Assembly: GCA_902776035.1 (NCBI GenBank)
Contig: CACYOO010000015.1
Coordinates: forward strand, 1 to 37,121
From: an uncultured bacterium
GTDB lineage: Bacteria > Cyanobacteriota > Vampirovibrionia > Gastranaerophilales > Gastranaerophilaceae
Reading direction: 5' to 3'
Length of the DNA stretch: 37,121 nucleotides
Shown: positions 1 through 7,472 of the stretch, in pieces
Layout: each line of letters begins with the position of its first letter
How positions within the stretch are numbered: the stretch's first letter is position 1
Notes under the pieces: generated by a model
The model's input: only the letters and a program-made list of their open reading frames with translations
Databases searched by the model: none
Told to the model about the DNA's origin: nothing
Translations under genes and position numbers: made by a program

Positions 1-37
1 AAAGTCATATTGATTGAAGCAAATATAATAATTAAAT

Positions 38-184
38 ATGAAAATTCATATAAAAACACCTGCAGATGTTGCAAAAGAAGCAAGCAAAATAAAGTATTCC
101 TATGACAAAGAAGAACCACGATTTCAATTTTTATACACATTTATGAAAACAATAAAAGTATTATATTTAATATGGAGATTTTAA
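38..184 (+). CDS. Small ORF, 48 aa, probable phage protein
   Basis: An ATG at 38 opens a 48-residue frame ending in TAA at 182-184. The N-terminal half is polar and lysine-rich; the last 20 residues are aromatic and hydrophobic (FLYTF, VLYLIW), but are too short and charged to call a holin with confidence. No strong ribosome binding site precedes it. Its end contains the GGAG that serves the next small ORF, whose ATG follows 2 bases after this stop, so the two may be translationally coupled. Placement ahead of a lysozyme suggests a phage lysis or late gene. No family is recognised, and it could be a chance ORF in AT-rich DNA. Confidence 0.35.
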   Translation: MKIHIKTPADVAKEASKIKYSYDKEEPRFQFLYTFMKTIKVLYLIWRF

Positions 185-186
185 AA

Positions 187-309
187 ATGGATATTATAGA
201 TAAAACAACAGATTTAATAAAATTTGTAAAAGACCATGAGCGAGAAATAGATATATTCAAAAAGATTATAAAATATGTTAAAGAGCTTATAGAAAAGAAA
301 GAAGATTAA
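187..309 (+). CDS. Small ORF, 40 aa, charged helical peptide
   Basis: ATG at 187 is preceded by GGAG at 174-177 with 9-base spacing. The 40-residue product is rich in Lys, Glu, Asp and Ile with heptad-like hydrophobic spacing (LIKFV, IFKKII, VKELI), so a short amphipathic helix or coiled coil is likely. It has no membrane segment and therefore does not look like a holin. It lies 23 bases upstream of the next gene, in the same orientation as a lysis-type module. Function is unknown. The ribosome site and compact packing support it being a real gene. Confidence 0.5.
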   Translation: MDIIDKTTDLIKFVKDHEREIDIFKKIIKYVKELIEKKED

Positions 310-332
310 TAAATATAAAAGGAGGTAGTCCC

Positions 333-905
333 ATGTTATATTACACAAAAAAAATTATTAAAGGTTTAAATATTGATTTATTTGTGAGCTGTTATTTTAA
401 CAGTTTACAGGGTGCTGCAATTTTTGTAAAAAATAAAAGTCTTGTAAGTAAGTTAGTAAGTAGTTTTTGCAAAAATAAATATCTTAAATACAGTAAATTA
501 TGTGAAGATTTGATTGATTTTACACCTTCTCACATTGCATCTGTATACAAAGAAGATGATACCCTATATTTATTAGATATAAAACCTCCTAAATCATCGA
601 AACAGTTATTAATAGAGTATTTAAAGAATACAACCGATGATTATATTTTAATTTTAAGACGTGAGAATATAGATTTGGACAAGTATAATAAATATATGCA
701 AGAGCGTGTTGGTTTGTGGTATGGTCTGTGTTCTGCAATTCAGAGTATTTTTAAATATATAACATTTGTTCATGGTATGCATTGTTCTGAAAATTATATT
801 TACGCTTATAATCAACAAGGTTATTACTATGATATTAATGCGAATAAAGCCACACCATTGGATTTGATGTATTACTTATTTAATAAATATAATTTAGGAG
901 GTTAA
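333..905 (+). CDS. Probable permuted papain-like (YiiX/NlpC-P60-related) hydrolase, phage-borne
   Basis: This 190-residue protein follows a near-perfect GGAGG ribosome site at 321-325. Permuted papain-like hydrolases place the catalytic His before the Cys, and that pattern can be read here: an early GAAIFV strand (28-33), then TPSHIASVY with His67, a strand YLLDIKPP (79-86) where relatives often have an acidic residue, and HCSENYIYAY with Cys151 as the likely nucleophile. Members of this fold cleave amide bonds in peptidoglycan peptides or lipids. The gene ends 2 bases before a lysozyme gene whose ribosome site overlaps its 3' end, so both are probably made from one message. The assignment rests on motif reading alone; the alternative is an uncharacterised phage protein. 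No signal peptide or clear membrane segment is seen. Confidence 0.45.
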   Translation: MLYYTKKIIKGLNIDLFVSCYFNSLQGAAIFVKNKSLVSKLVSSFCKNKYLKYSKLCEDLIDFTPSHIASVYKEDDTLYLLDIKPPKSSKQLLIEYLKNTTDDYILILRRENIDLDKYNKYMQERVGLWYGLCSAIQSIFKYITFVHGMHCSENYIYAYNQQGYYYDINANKATPLDLMYYLFNKYNLGG

Positions 906-907
906 AG

Positions 908-1339
908 ATGAATTTATCTAATAATGGCAAAAAATTAATAAAAAAGCATGAAGGTTGTCGATTAAAAGCGTATAAATGCCCTAGAGGAGTATGGACAATC
1001 GGTTACGGACATACAAACAATGTAAGACCTGACGATGTTATAACTCAAGATGAGGCGGAAGAATTGCTAAAACGTGATTTAAAAGTTCATGAGGATAACG
1101 TAAAGCGGGTAGTAAAGATTGCATTAACGCAAAATCAGTTCGATGCACTTGTAAGTTTTGAATATAACGTTGGATATGGAGCATTTGCAAATTCAACCTT
1201 GTTAAAACTTTTGAATGCCGGAAATTATAACGGTGCAAGTAAACAGTTTGAGCGTTGGGTATATGCAGGGGATAGAGTTCTTGAGGGCTTAGTTAAACGC
1301 AGAAAAGAGGAAAAGGGATTATTTTTAAAACCTGTTTAA
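908..1339 (+). CDS. Phage-type lysozyme (endolysin), GH24
   Basis: A 143-residue muramidase that would cleave the MurNAc-GlcNAc bond of peptidoglycan. The GH24 endolysin signature E-8aa-D/C-5aa-T is present: Glu15 in KKHEGCRLKAY, Cys24, and Thr30 within GVWTIGYGHT. Further family features are NQFDALVSFEYNVG around 78-91 and the C-terminal LVKRRKEEKGLF segment. Length is normal for a single-domain phage endolysin. It lacks a signal peptide or signal-anchor, so it would need a holin or another exit route. An AGGAGG site sits just before the ATG, overlapping the end of the upstream hydrolase gene. A long AT-rich inverted repeat downstream (1421-1464) may end the transcript. It marks the edge of a prophage or remnant that meets the chromosomal folC gene tail to tail. 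Confidence 0.9.
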   Translation: MNLSNNGKKLIKKHEGCRLKAYKCPRGVWTIGYGHTNNVRPDDVITQDEAEELLKRDLKVHEDNVKRVVKIALTQNQFDALVSFEYNVGYGAFANSTLLKLLNAGNYNGASKQFERWVYAGDRVLEGLVKRRKEEKGLFLKPV

Positions 1340-1420
1340 ATACTATTTAATTATATATTAATATTAATTTAAAATATGAAATTGAACGTTGAAAATTAAA
1401 TAATAAAAATCAATATTTAA

Positions 1421-1464
1421 ATAAAATTCTTATTTTAATATTGGAATTAAAATAAGAATTTTAT
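1421..1464. terminator. Perfect 19-bp AT-rich inverted repeat, possible bidirectional terminator
   Basis: Bases 1421-1439 and 1446-1464 are exact reverse complements (19 bp) around a 6-base loop at 1440-1445. The repeat lies about 80 bases after the lysozyme stop and about 200 bases after the folC stop. T-rich sequence follows on the plus strand (TTTTG from 1464) and on the minus strand. The stem contains a single G:C pair, so it is long but weak for an intrinsic terminator. It could instead be a protein-binding or recombination site. Confidence 0.45.
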
Positions 1465-1485
1465 TTTGAATAATTTTAATAAAAT

Positions 1486-1572
1486 TTCTCAAACCTCAGG
1501 GAACAAAAATTATAAAATATTAAGTTATATTACAGAAAAATTCTCAAACCTCAGGGAATTTTTTCTCAAACC
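1486..1572. repeat. Direct repeats of an 18-bp motif (2 full, 1 partial)
   Basis: The 18-mer TTCTCAAACCTCAGGGAA occurs exactly at 1486-1503 and 1541-1558. Its first 10 bases recur at 1563-1572 and then diverge. The motif is notably more GC-rich than its surroundings. The copies are separated by 37 and 4 bases. Possible roles are a phage attachment or integration scar, a regulator binding cluster, or a dispersed repeat element. The sequence alone does not decide. Confidence 0.7.
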
Positions 1573-1665
1573 CCTCGTTGCGTAACATTTATATTGTCAA
1601 ATATTTAAAGAATATTATAGACCTTACTATTATAAATATATGAGTAAATGATAATAAAATATGAC

Positions 1666-2841
1666 TTATTGAATTATTACATATTCCATTAAATTTAATT
1701 GTTTTAAAACTTCACTTATCATATATAGTGAACCGCAAATTACGGTTAATCCGTCAAAATGAGGTAATGTTCCCTTAAATTCATTTGATTTATAGGAACA
1801 AACAGATGATAGTTCCTCATAGCTTGCCGAATTTTTATGTGAAAATTGATTAAAATATATTATATCATTTTCTTTAAAAAGTAATTTTATCATTTGCGGG
1901 TAATCTTTATTCTTTAAACAACCGAAAATAAATCTTTTTGGTACATCTTTAAATAATGTATCTAAACTTTCTCTTAAAGCTCTTATACCGTTTGGATTAT
2001 GTCCGCCGTCAATAAGTAAATTTTGCTCTTTAAAATATTGAAACCTGCCAAAGTGTTTAACATGCTGTAGTGAATTTAACATATCCACTAAAGGAATTTC
2101 AGGTAATATAATACTTATTGCAGTAAGTGCAAGATTAGCATTTGTTTTTTGATATTCTCCTTTTAAGCTTATATTATTTACTTTAAAATCTTTTGCTAAA
2201 TGTAATTGTTCTTTTGTACAAAGTGATTTTACTGTGTTTAATCCTCTATTATCAGGACTTATAACAACAGGGCAATTTTGTTTTATAATACCTGCTTTTT
2301 CAGATGCAATCTTTTCAATTGTATTTCCTAACCTTTCTGTATGGTCAAAATCAATTGTTGTTATGACAGAACACAAAGGTTTTTTAATAACATTTGTAGA
2401 ATCATATCTTCCGCCTAAACCTACTTCTATAACTGCAAAATCAACTTTATTATCAGCAAAATATTTAAACATAACCGCAGTCAATATTTCAAATTCAGTT
2501 AAGTGAATTTGATTTTCGTCTGCAAGTTTTAATATTTCAAAAATCATATCAGCAAAAATATTTTTCGATATATTTATATCGTTTATTCTTATTCTTTCTG
2601 TATAATCGAAAATATGCGGACTTGTAAAAAGTCCTGTTTTAAAACCTTTATCAATTAAAATTTTATTAATCATAGAACAAACAGAACCTTTTCCATTTGT
2701 TCCTGCAACATGAATACATTTTAATTTATCTTGGGGATTACCTAATAATTCAAGTATCGCAGAAATTCTTTCTAATCCGAGTTTTATATAAAATTTTCCG
2801 CTTGATGTAAGTAAATTTACGGCATCGTCAAATTTATTCAC
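1666..2841 (-). CDS. folC: Folylpolyglutamate synthase / dihydrofolate synthase
   Basis: FolC adds glutamate to dihydropteroate and/or tetrahydrofolate in the cytoplasm using ATP. It belongs to the Mur ligase superfamily. The P-loop is HVAGTNGKGS at residues 44-53. Other family segments are TSPHIFDYTERIRIN (about 78-92), the ligase motif EVGLGGRYDSTNV (about 139-151), TTIDFDHTERLG and, in the C-terminal domain, LIDGGHNPNGI. At 391 residues it is slightly shorter than the usual 420-430. Translation starts at a GTG (2839-2841) that overlaps the 3' end of murG by 8 bases, implying coupling. It is the last gene of the minus-strand cell-wall run, at the place where murC commonly follows murG. The DHFS versus FPGS specificity cannot be separated from sequence. 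Confidence 0.92.
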   Translation of the reverse strand: MNKFDDAVNLLTSSGKFYIKLGLERISAILELLGNPQDKLKCIHVAGTNGKGSVCSMINKILIDKGFKTGLFTSPHIFDYTERIRINDINISKNIFADMIFEILKLADENQIHLTEFEILTAVMFKYFADNKVDFAVIEVGLGGRYDSTNVIKKPLCSVITTIDFDHTERLGNTIEKIASEKAGIIKQNCPVVISPDNRGLNTVKSLCTKEQLHLAKDFKVNNISLKGEYQKTNANLALTAISIILPEIPLVDMLNSLQHVKHFGRFQYFKEQNLLIDGGHNPNGIRALRESLDTLFKDVPKRFIFGCLKNKDYPQMIKLLFKENDIIYFNQFSHKNSASYEELSSVCSYKSNEFKGTLPHFDGLTVICGSLYMISEVLKQLNLMEYVIIQ

Positions 2842-3970
2842 CTGATGCCACCTTTTTTAATTGTTCTACAATTTGTAATGTTGCATCCGGCTTGGCAAGT
2901 TTTCCTGAATTATTCTGTATATTTAAAAGCTTTTCTCTATCATTTAATAATTCTGATATTTTTTCAAGCATTGTATCACCTGTAGTTTCATCATCTTCTA
3001 AATACAGGCATGCTCCCTGATTAAGCAGTGATTTTGCGTTTTTTCTTTGATGGTTTGATGCAGCATAAGGATAAGGTATAAGAATAGGTGCAATAGAACA
3101 AGCACACATTTCTGATATACTTAATGAACCGGCTCTTGAAACTGCTATATCACTTGCTTTCAAAATTGTTACCATATCATCAAAATATGGCTTTACTATT
3201 AAATTTTTATTTTTATCAAAATCAGGATATACTTTTAGTAAATCTTCTAATGTTTTTTCATAATGCTTTGCACCTGTTTGAAAAATAACTTGAACATCAA
3301 AATTTTCAAATAATTTTTTAAGCATATTTAAAGCCGCATTATTAATCGATTTTGCTCCTTGAGAACCACCCATTATGCATATTGTAATTTTATTCTCATC
3401 AAGCATTAAATTTTGTCTTGCTTCTTGTTTAGTCAAAGTTTTAAATTTTTCTCTTATAGGATTACCATTTATACTTATATTATCAGAATGAATGTAGTGT
3501 TTTGAATCTTCAAAAGCAAGTGATACTCGTTTTGCCATAGGTGCAGTAAATTTTGAAACAATACCAGGTTGAGCATCACAATCATGAATCATGTAAGGTG
3601 TTTTATATATGTTTGAAGCAAATAACGCAGGTGCTGAAACGTATCCTCCTGTACCTAAAACTGCATTTGGTTTAAATCTGAAAAGATAATAAAGTGCCTT
3701 CCAATTTGCAAGTTCTAATTCAATAGCCCATTTTATAAGTGCAAATCCAAATTTTCTGGGCATACCGGATACTTTTACAGGTAAAAATTTAAAGTGAGCT
3801 TTTTTAACTATATCGTGTTCCATGTTTTTAGGATTACCAATATAATATATATCTTTTGTTGTTTCATCTTTTCTTAGGGCTTCTGCAACTGCTATAGCAG
3901 GATAAATATGACCTCCTGTACCTCCGCCTGTTATAAAATATGTATATTTTTTCTTACAAGTATCTGACAT
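2834..3970 (-). CDS. murG: UDP-GlcNAc:lipid I N-acetylglucosaminyltransferase MurG
   Basis: MurG transfers GlcNAc from UDP-GlcNAc to lipid I on the inner face of the cytoplasmic membrane, giving lipid II. It is a GT28 enzyme with two Rossmann-like domains. The N-terminal glycine loop GGGTGGHIYPAIAVAE is at 15-30, the second glycine loop MGGSQGAKSIN at 200-210, and the donor-binding SRAGSLSISEM at 278-288 with HQRKNAKSL after it. The usual HEQN of the family is HDCD at 129-132. Length (378) is close to family norms. The ATG at 3970 overlaps the end of ftsW by 17 bases, and an AAGGG lies about 10 bases upstream. Its own 3' end overlaps folC. Confidence 0.95.
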   Translation of the reverse strand: MSDTCKKKYTYFITGGGTGGHIYPAIAVAEALRKDETTKDIYYIGNPKNMEHDIVKKAHFKFLPVKVSGMPRKFGFALIKWAIELELANWKALYYLFRFKPNAVLGTGGYVSAPALFASNIYKTPYMIHDCDAQPGIVSKFTAPMAKRVSLAFEDSKHYIHSDNISINGNPIREKFKTLTKQEARQNLMLDENKITICIMGGSQGAKSINNAALNMLKKLFENFDVQVIFQTGAKHYEKTLEDLLKVYPDFDKNKNLIVKPYFDDMVTILKASDIAVSRAGSLSISEMCACSIAPILIPYPYAASNHQRKNAKSLLNQGACLYLEDDETTGDTMLEKISELLNDREKLLNIQNNSGKLAKPDATLQIVEQLKKVASGE

Positions 3971-5162
3971 TTGAATGAACCCTTATCTTTCTAACCCTTT
4001 TTTTAGATATATTTAATAAAATACCTATCATCCATAATGATACCATAAGAGAAGAACCTCCGTAACTTATAAACGGAAGCGGAACACCCGTTGCAGGAAG
4101 AAAAGATGTTGCAACGGAAATGTTTAAAAATGCTTGAAATCCTATTGAAAAGGTTATACCTACAGCAAGCAATTTACCATACATATCAGGACAACGTGAA
4201 GCTATTACAAGTCCTCTGTGTATCAATGTCCAAAATAAACCTATAACAAGAATACAGCCAATCCAGCCAAGTTCTTCTCCAATTACGGCAAAAATAAAGT
4301 CTGTATGAGATTCAGGAAGCCAATATAATTTTTGTTTTGAATTTCCAAATCCTACTCCCCAAAATCCGCCTGCAGCAAATGCAGTAAGTGCTTGTATAAT
4401 CTGATAACCTGTAGTAAGTGCATATTGCTCAGGATTTAACCATGTTGTAATACGGCTTAATTGATACGGCTTTAAAAAAAGGGTTAAACCATTTAAAGCA
4501 CTTGTAATCATTGTTACTGCACTAATTCCTCCTATTGCTCCCAGTGTTATTATGAGTTTTAAAGGCCCTCCTGCACTTAACCAACATATTAAACAGGTTG
4601 ATAACAGTAATATTACCATACTTAAATTTGGCTGTTTGAATATCAATAATACCATAATTAATATTGGTATAAAGTAAACCCATTTTTGAGATACAAAAAT
4701 TTTAGCATTTTTATGAAAAGCAATTGCCATAAGCATAACTGTTGCCATTTTAGCAAATTCTGACGGCTGAAGATTGGTAAATCCAATATTTAACCATCTT
4801 TTTGACTCATTTACGGTAACACCTAAAGGGGTGAATGCAACGAGTAAAAGAGCAACGGTAACAGCAATTGTAACAGGCATTGTCCAAGGTACAAGTTTTT
4901 TATAATCATAGTTTATAAAAAACTTCATTCCTATAACTCCTAATATTAAAAAGAAAATTTGAAATAATGCGAAACGAGCAGGATTTTGTCCTAATTGCAT
5001 ACATTTAGGCGCACTTGCTGAAAATATAGATATAATACCTATAGTTACCAAAAATGCAACAACAACCATAATAGTAGCATCAGGAGGAGTTAATATAACA
5101 CCTTGTTTTGGTGTATAATTATTATTACTATCTTGACTATGTTTATACTTTTGATAATACAT
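3954..5162 (-). CDS. ftsW: SEDS-family peptidoglycan polymerase FtsW
   Basis: FtsW is a polytopic membrane glycosyltransferase that polymerises lipid II at the division septum with a class B penicillin-binding protein. Family signatures are visible: GFTNLQPSEFAKMATVMLMA, WLNPEQYALTTGYQI, GFGNSKQKLYWLPESHTDFI, FAVIGEELGW and PLPFISYGGSSL. About ten membrane segments follow a roughly 30-residue cytoplasmic N-terminus. The frame is open further upstream to 5219, but that would overlap murD by 77 bases. I chose the ATG at 5160-5162 (402 residues), leaving a 20-base overlap. RodA is the main alternative; the position between murD and murG favours FtsW. Confidence 0.92.
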   Translation of the reverse strand: MYYQKYKHSQDSNNNYTPKQGVILTPPDATIMVVVAFLVTIGIISIFSASAPKCMQLGQNPARFALFQIFFLILGVIGMKFFINYDYKKLVPWTMPVTIAVTVALLLVAFTPLGVTVNESKRWLNIGFTNLQPSEFAKMATVMLMAIAFHKNAKIFVSQKWVYFIPILIMVLLIFKQPNLSMVILLLSTCLICWLSAGGPLKLIITLGAIGGISAVTMITSALNGLTLFLKPYQLSRITTWLNPEQYALTTGYQIIQALTAFAAGGFWGVGFGNSKQKLYWLPESHTDFIFAVIGEELGWIGCILVIGLFWTLIHRGLVIASRCPDMYGKLLAVGITFSIGFQAFLNISVATSFLPATGVPLPFISYGGSSLMVSLWMIGILLNISKKRVRKIRVHSNVRYL

Positions 5163-6492
5163 ATTCTTTAAATACCTGTCCACGTTCTTCGTAACCTGTA
5201 AACATATCAAAACTTGCACATGCAGGTGATAATAAAACTACATCAGGAGTTAGTTGCAAACTTTTATCTATAGCACTTTGCATTGTTTCTTCAAATATTA
5301 TATTATCAAATCCATTTTTTCTAAGTTCTTCTTCAAATCTTTTTCCTGCTTCTCCTAATAAAATAACTGTTTTTATATGATTTTTAACAGAATTACAAAA
5401 TTCGGTTAAATCTGTTAATTTATCTCTACCGCCTGCTATAAGAGTTACATCTTTGTCATTAAAAGAATTTATTGCAACAATTGCAGATTCAGGGTTTGTT
5501 GCTTTCGAATCATTGTAAAATTCCGTTTTACCTATTTTGGTTACATATTCAAGCCGATGTTCAGGAACTTTAAATTTCATTATTGCATCTTTTATTTTAT
5601 CATTTTCTATACCGATAAGTTTTGCAACTATAATTGAACACATTATATTTTGAGCATTATGGTGTCCAATTAGCGGACATTCGGAAAATTTTATTATTTC
5701 TTCTGTTTTTTTATTTCTTACAAAATAAATAATATCATTTTCTAAGTAACAACAATTATCTTCTTCTTTTTTGTCAAATAAAAATACGGTTGATATACAT
5801 TTTTTAGAAAATTCCAAAAGCTTTTCATCTTGTCCGTTAAATATTGCAAATGCAGGTTGTTGAGGTGATTTAAAGATTTTAGCTTTTGCATTAAAGTAAT
5901 TTTCTAAATTACCGTGCCATGTAATATGATCAGGTGTAAAATTCATCCAGCAAGATATTTCCGGTTGAAAAGAATTGCTGTATTCAAGCTGAAATGAGCT
6001 TACTTCACAAACAAAGTAATCTATATTATCATTTAACAAATCACAAGGTGGAACTCCATAATTTCCACATGGTTCTGCTTTAAATTCTTCTTTTAAAATT
6101 TCTGCTGTTAGTGCTGTAGTAGTTGTTTTTCCGTTTGTACCCGTTATTGCTATAAATGGAGTATTTGTTTGAGAATATGCAAGTTCAATTTCTGAAATTA
6201 CAGGTACATTTGCTTTTTTCAAAAGCTGCATGATTTCACTTTCAGGCGGTATGCCCGGACTTGTAATTGCTACATAACTATCATTTATAAATTCATCACT
6301 ATGTCCACCTGTTTCAATTTTTATATCAAGGGCTTTTAATTCATCTAATAAATTTTTATCATAATCTTTTTCTTCTTTTTGTTCTGTTATATATACATTT
6401 GCACCTTTACTGTTTAAATATTTCGCTGCTGAAATACCGCTTTTTGATAATCCTAATACTAAAACTTTTTTTTCATACCAATTGTGTTTCAT
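5143..6492 (-). CDS. murD: UDP-MurNAc-L-alanine:D-glutamate ligase MurD
   Basis: MurD adds D-glutamate to UDP-MurNAc-L-Ala with ATP in the cytoplasm. An N-terminal Rossmann-like domain (KVLVLGLSKSGISAA, 9-23) binds the UDP moiety. The central ATPase P-loop is ITGTNGKTTTTALTAE at 116-131, followed by the NYGVP segment, the FTPDHITWHGNLENY motif and, in the C-terminal domain, HRLEYV and YNDSKATNPESAIVAI. Length (449) is typical. The ATG shares one base with the mraY stop (TAATG). The 3' end overlaps ftsW. Position and motifs exclude MurC, E and F. Confidence 0.95.
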   Translation of the reverse strand: MKHNWYEKKVLVLGLSKSGISAAKYLNSKGANVYITEQKEEKDYDKNLLDELKALDIKIETGGHSDEFINDSYVAITSPGIPPESEIMQLLKKANVPVISEIELAYSQTNTPFIAITGTNGKTTTTALTAEILKEEFKAEPCGNYGVPPCDLLNDNIDYFVCEVSSFQLEYSNSFQPEISCWMNFTPDHITWHGNLENYFNAKAKIFKSPQQPAFAIFNGQDEKLLEFSKKCISTVFLFDKKEEDNCCYLENDIIYFVRNKKTEEIIKFSECPLIGHHNAQNIMCSIIVAKLIGIENDKIKDAIMKFKVPEHRLEYVTKIGKTEFYNDSKATNPESAIVAINSFNDKDVTLIAGGRDKLTDLTEFCNSVKNHIKTVILLGEAGKRFEEELRKNGFDNIIFEETMQSAIDKSLQLTPDVVLLSPACASFDMFTGYEERGQVFKEYVLSKV

Positions 6493-7472
6493 TATATCAA
6501 TCCTCTAAAATATAAATAACAAATAATTATTGACAATATTGAACATACTGTTGAAAACAGAGAAAATACAATAACAATTTTCTTTTCACTCCAACCCAGC
6601 ATTTCAAAATGATGATGAATAGGTGCCATTTTAAAAACTCGTTTTCCTGTTAATTTAAAACTTGTAACTTGAATAATAACAGACAATGTTTCTATAATAA
6701 ACAACATAGCCATTATTATAAGTAATAATTCAAATTTAGCTAAAACAGCAAGAGTTCCTAACAAACCGCCTAATGCTAAAGAACCGGTATCTCCCATAAA
6801 GACTTGTGCTTTTGGTTTGTTGTATTTTAAAAATCCGCATAAAGCGCCTGCCGTTGCTGCGGATACAATTGCAACTTCCATATATCCGTTTATACCTGCA
6901 ACACATGCACATGCTAAAAATACAGGTATTCCGCAGCTTGTAGCTAATCCGTCTAATCCGTCTGTAAGATTAAATGCATTTGATGAACCGATTATTACAA
7001 ATACTGCAAAAAAAGGATAAAACCACATTAAATCTATATAGTGATATGCGAAAGATATTCTTGTAAATTGTTCTCCGCAAAGAGGAACAAATATTGCCGG
7101 TAAAAGTGCTATTACAATTTGTCTTATAAATTTTCCTCGTGGAGTTAAACCCTGATTTTCTTTTCCTTTTAGTTTTAAATAATCATCTTGAAACCCCGCT
7201 AATGTATAGAAAAATAGAGTAATTAAAAGAATAAAGCCAATAGTATCAAGTTTTTGTGCCAATGCCAAAACTACTATTGAAGATAAAATAATGGCTGTTA
7301 CTATAAAAACACCTCCGGTTGTAGGTGTACCCTGTTTTTGTTTGTGTGCTTCAGGGGCTAAATCAAGAACATATTGTCCGATACTTTTTTTTTGTAAAAA
7401 ATCTATATAAGGAACTCCGAAAAGTAAACATAAGATAAGTCCAAGAATAAATGCTACTGTTGTCATTATCAT
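6492..7472 (-). CDS. mraY: Phospho-MurNAc-pentapeptide transferase MraY
   Basis: MraY is an integral membrane enzyme that moves phospho-MurNAc-pentapeptide from UDP to undecaprenyl phosphate, making lipid I. The catalytic aspartate pair is at 96-97 in AGFQDDYLKLKG. NAFNLTDGLDGLATS is at 165-179, FMGDTGSLALGG at 225-236, and the His cluster PIHHHFEMLGW at 285-295. About ten membrane spans are predictable from hydrophobicity. There are ATGs at residues 1 and 3; the first lies about 10 bases after AGGAG, which favours it. It overlaps murF by 4 bases (ATGA) and murD by 1, so translation is probably coupled along the run. Confidence 0.96.
   Translation of the reverse strand: MIMTTVAFILGLILCLLFGVPYIDFLQKKSIGQYVLDLAPEAHKQKQGTPTTGGVFIVTAIILSSIVVLALAQKLDTIGFILLITLFFYTLAGFQDDYLKLKGKENQGLTPRGKFIRQIVIALLPAIFVPLCGEQFTRISFAYHYIDLMWFYPFFAVFVIIGSSNAFNLTDGLDGLATSCGIPVFLACACVAGINGYMEVAIVSAATAGALCGFLKYNKPKAQVFMGDTGSLALGGLLGTLAVLAKFELLLIIMAMLFIIETLSVIIQVTSFKLTGKRVFKMAPIHHHFEMLGWSEKKIVIVFSLFSTVCSILSIIICYLYFRGLI

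Larger units (their letters stand above)
1340..1665. other. Non-coding junction between lysozyme and folC
   Basis: This 326-base AT-rich stretch separates the convergent lysozyme (+) and folC (-) genes. It holds a perfect 19-bp inverted repeat (1421-1464) and two exact copies plus a partial third copy of a GC-richer 18-bp direct repeat (1486-1572). No convincing ORF or structured RNA gene is seen. It may contain the right boundary of the prophage-like region. Confidence 0.6.

Noticed and set aside
38-309. Holin gene
   Set aside because: Neither small ORF has a convincing transmembrane helix with holin-like topology.
1486-1572. CRISPR array
   Set aside because: Only two full 18-bp repeats plus a partial copy, with unequal spacing (37 and 4 bases) and no cas genes; too short and irregular.
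5163-5219. Longer start for ftsW
   Set aside because: It would overlap murD by 77 bases with no conserved sequence in the extra 19 residues.
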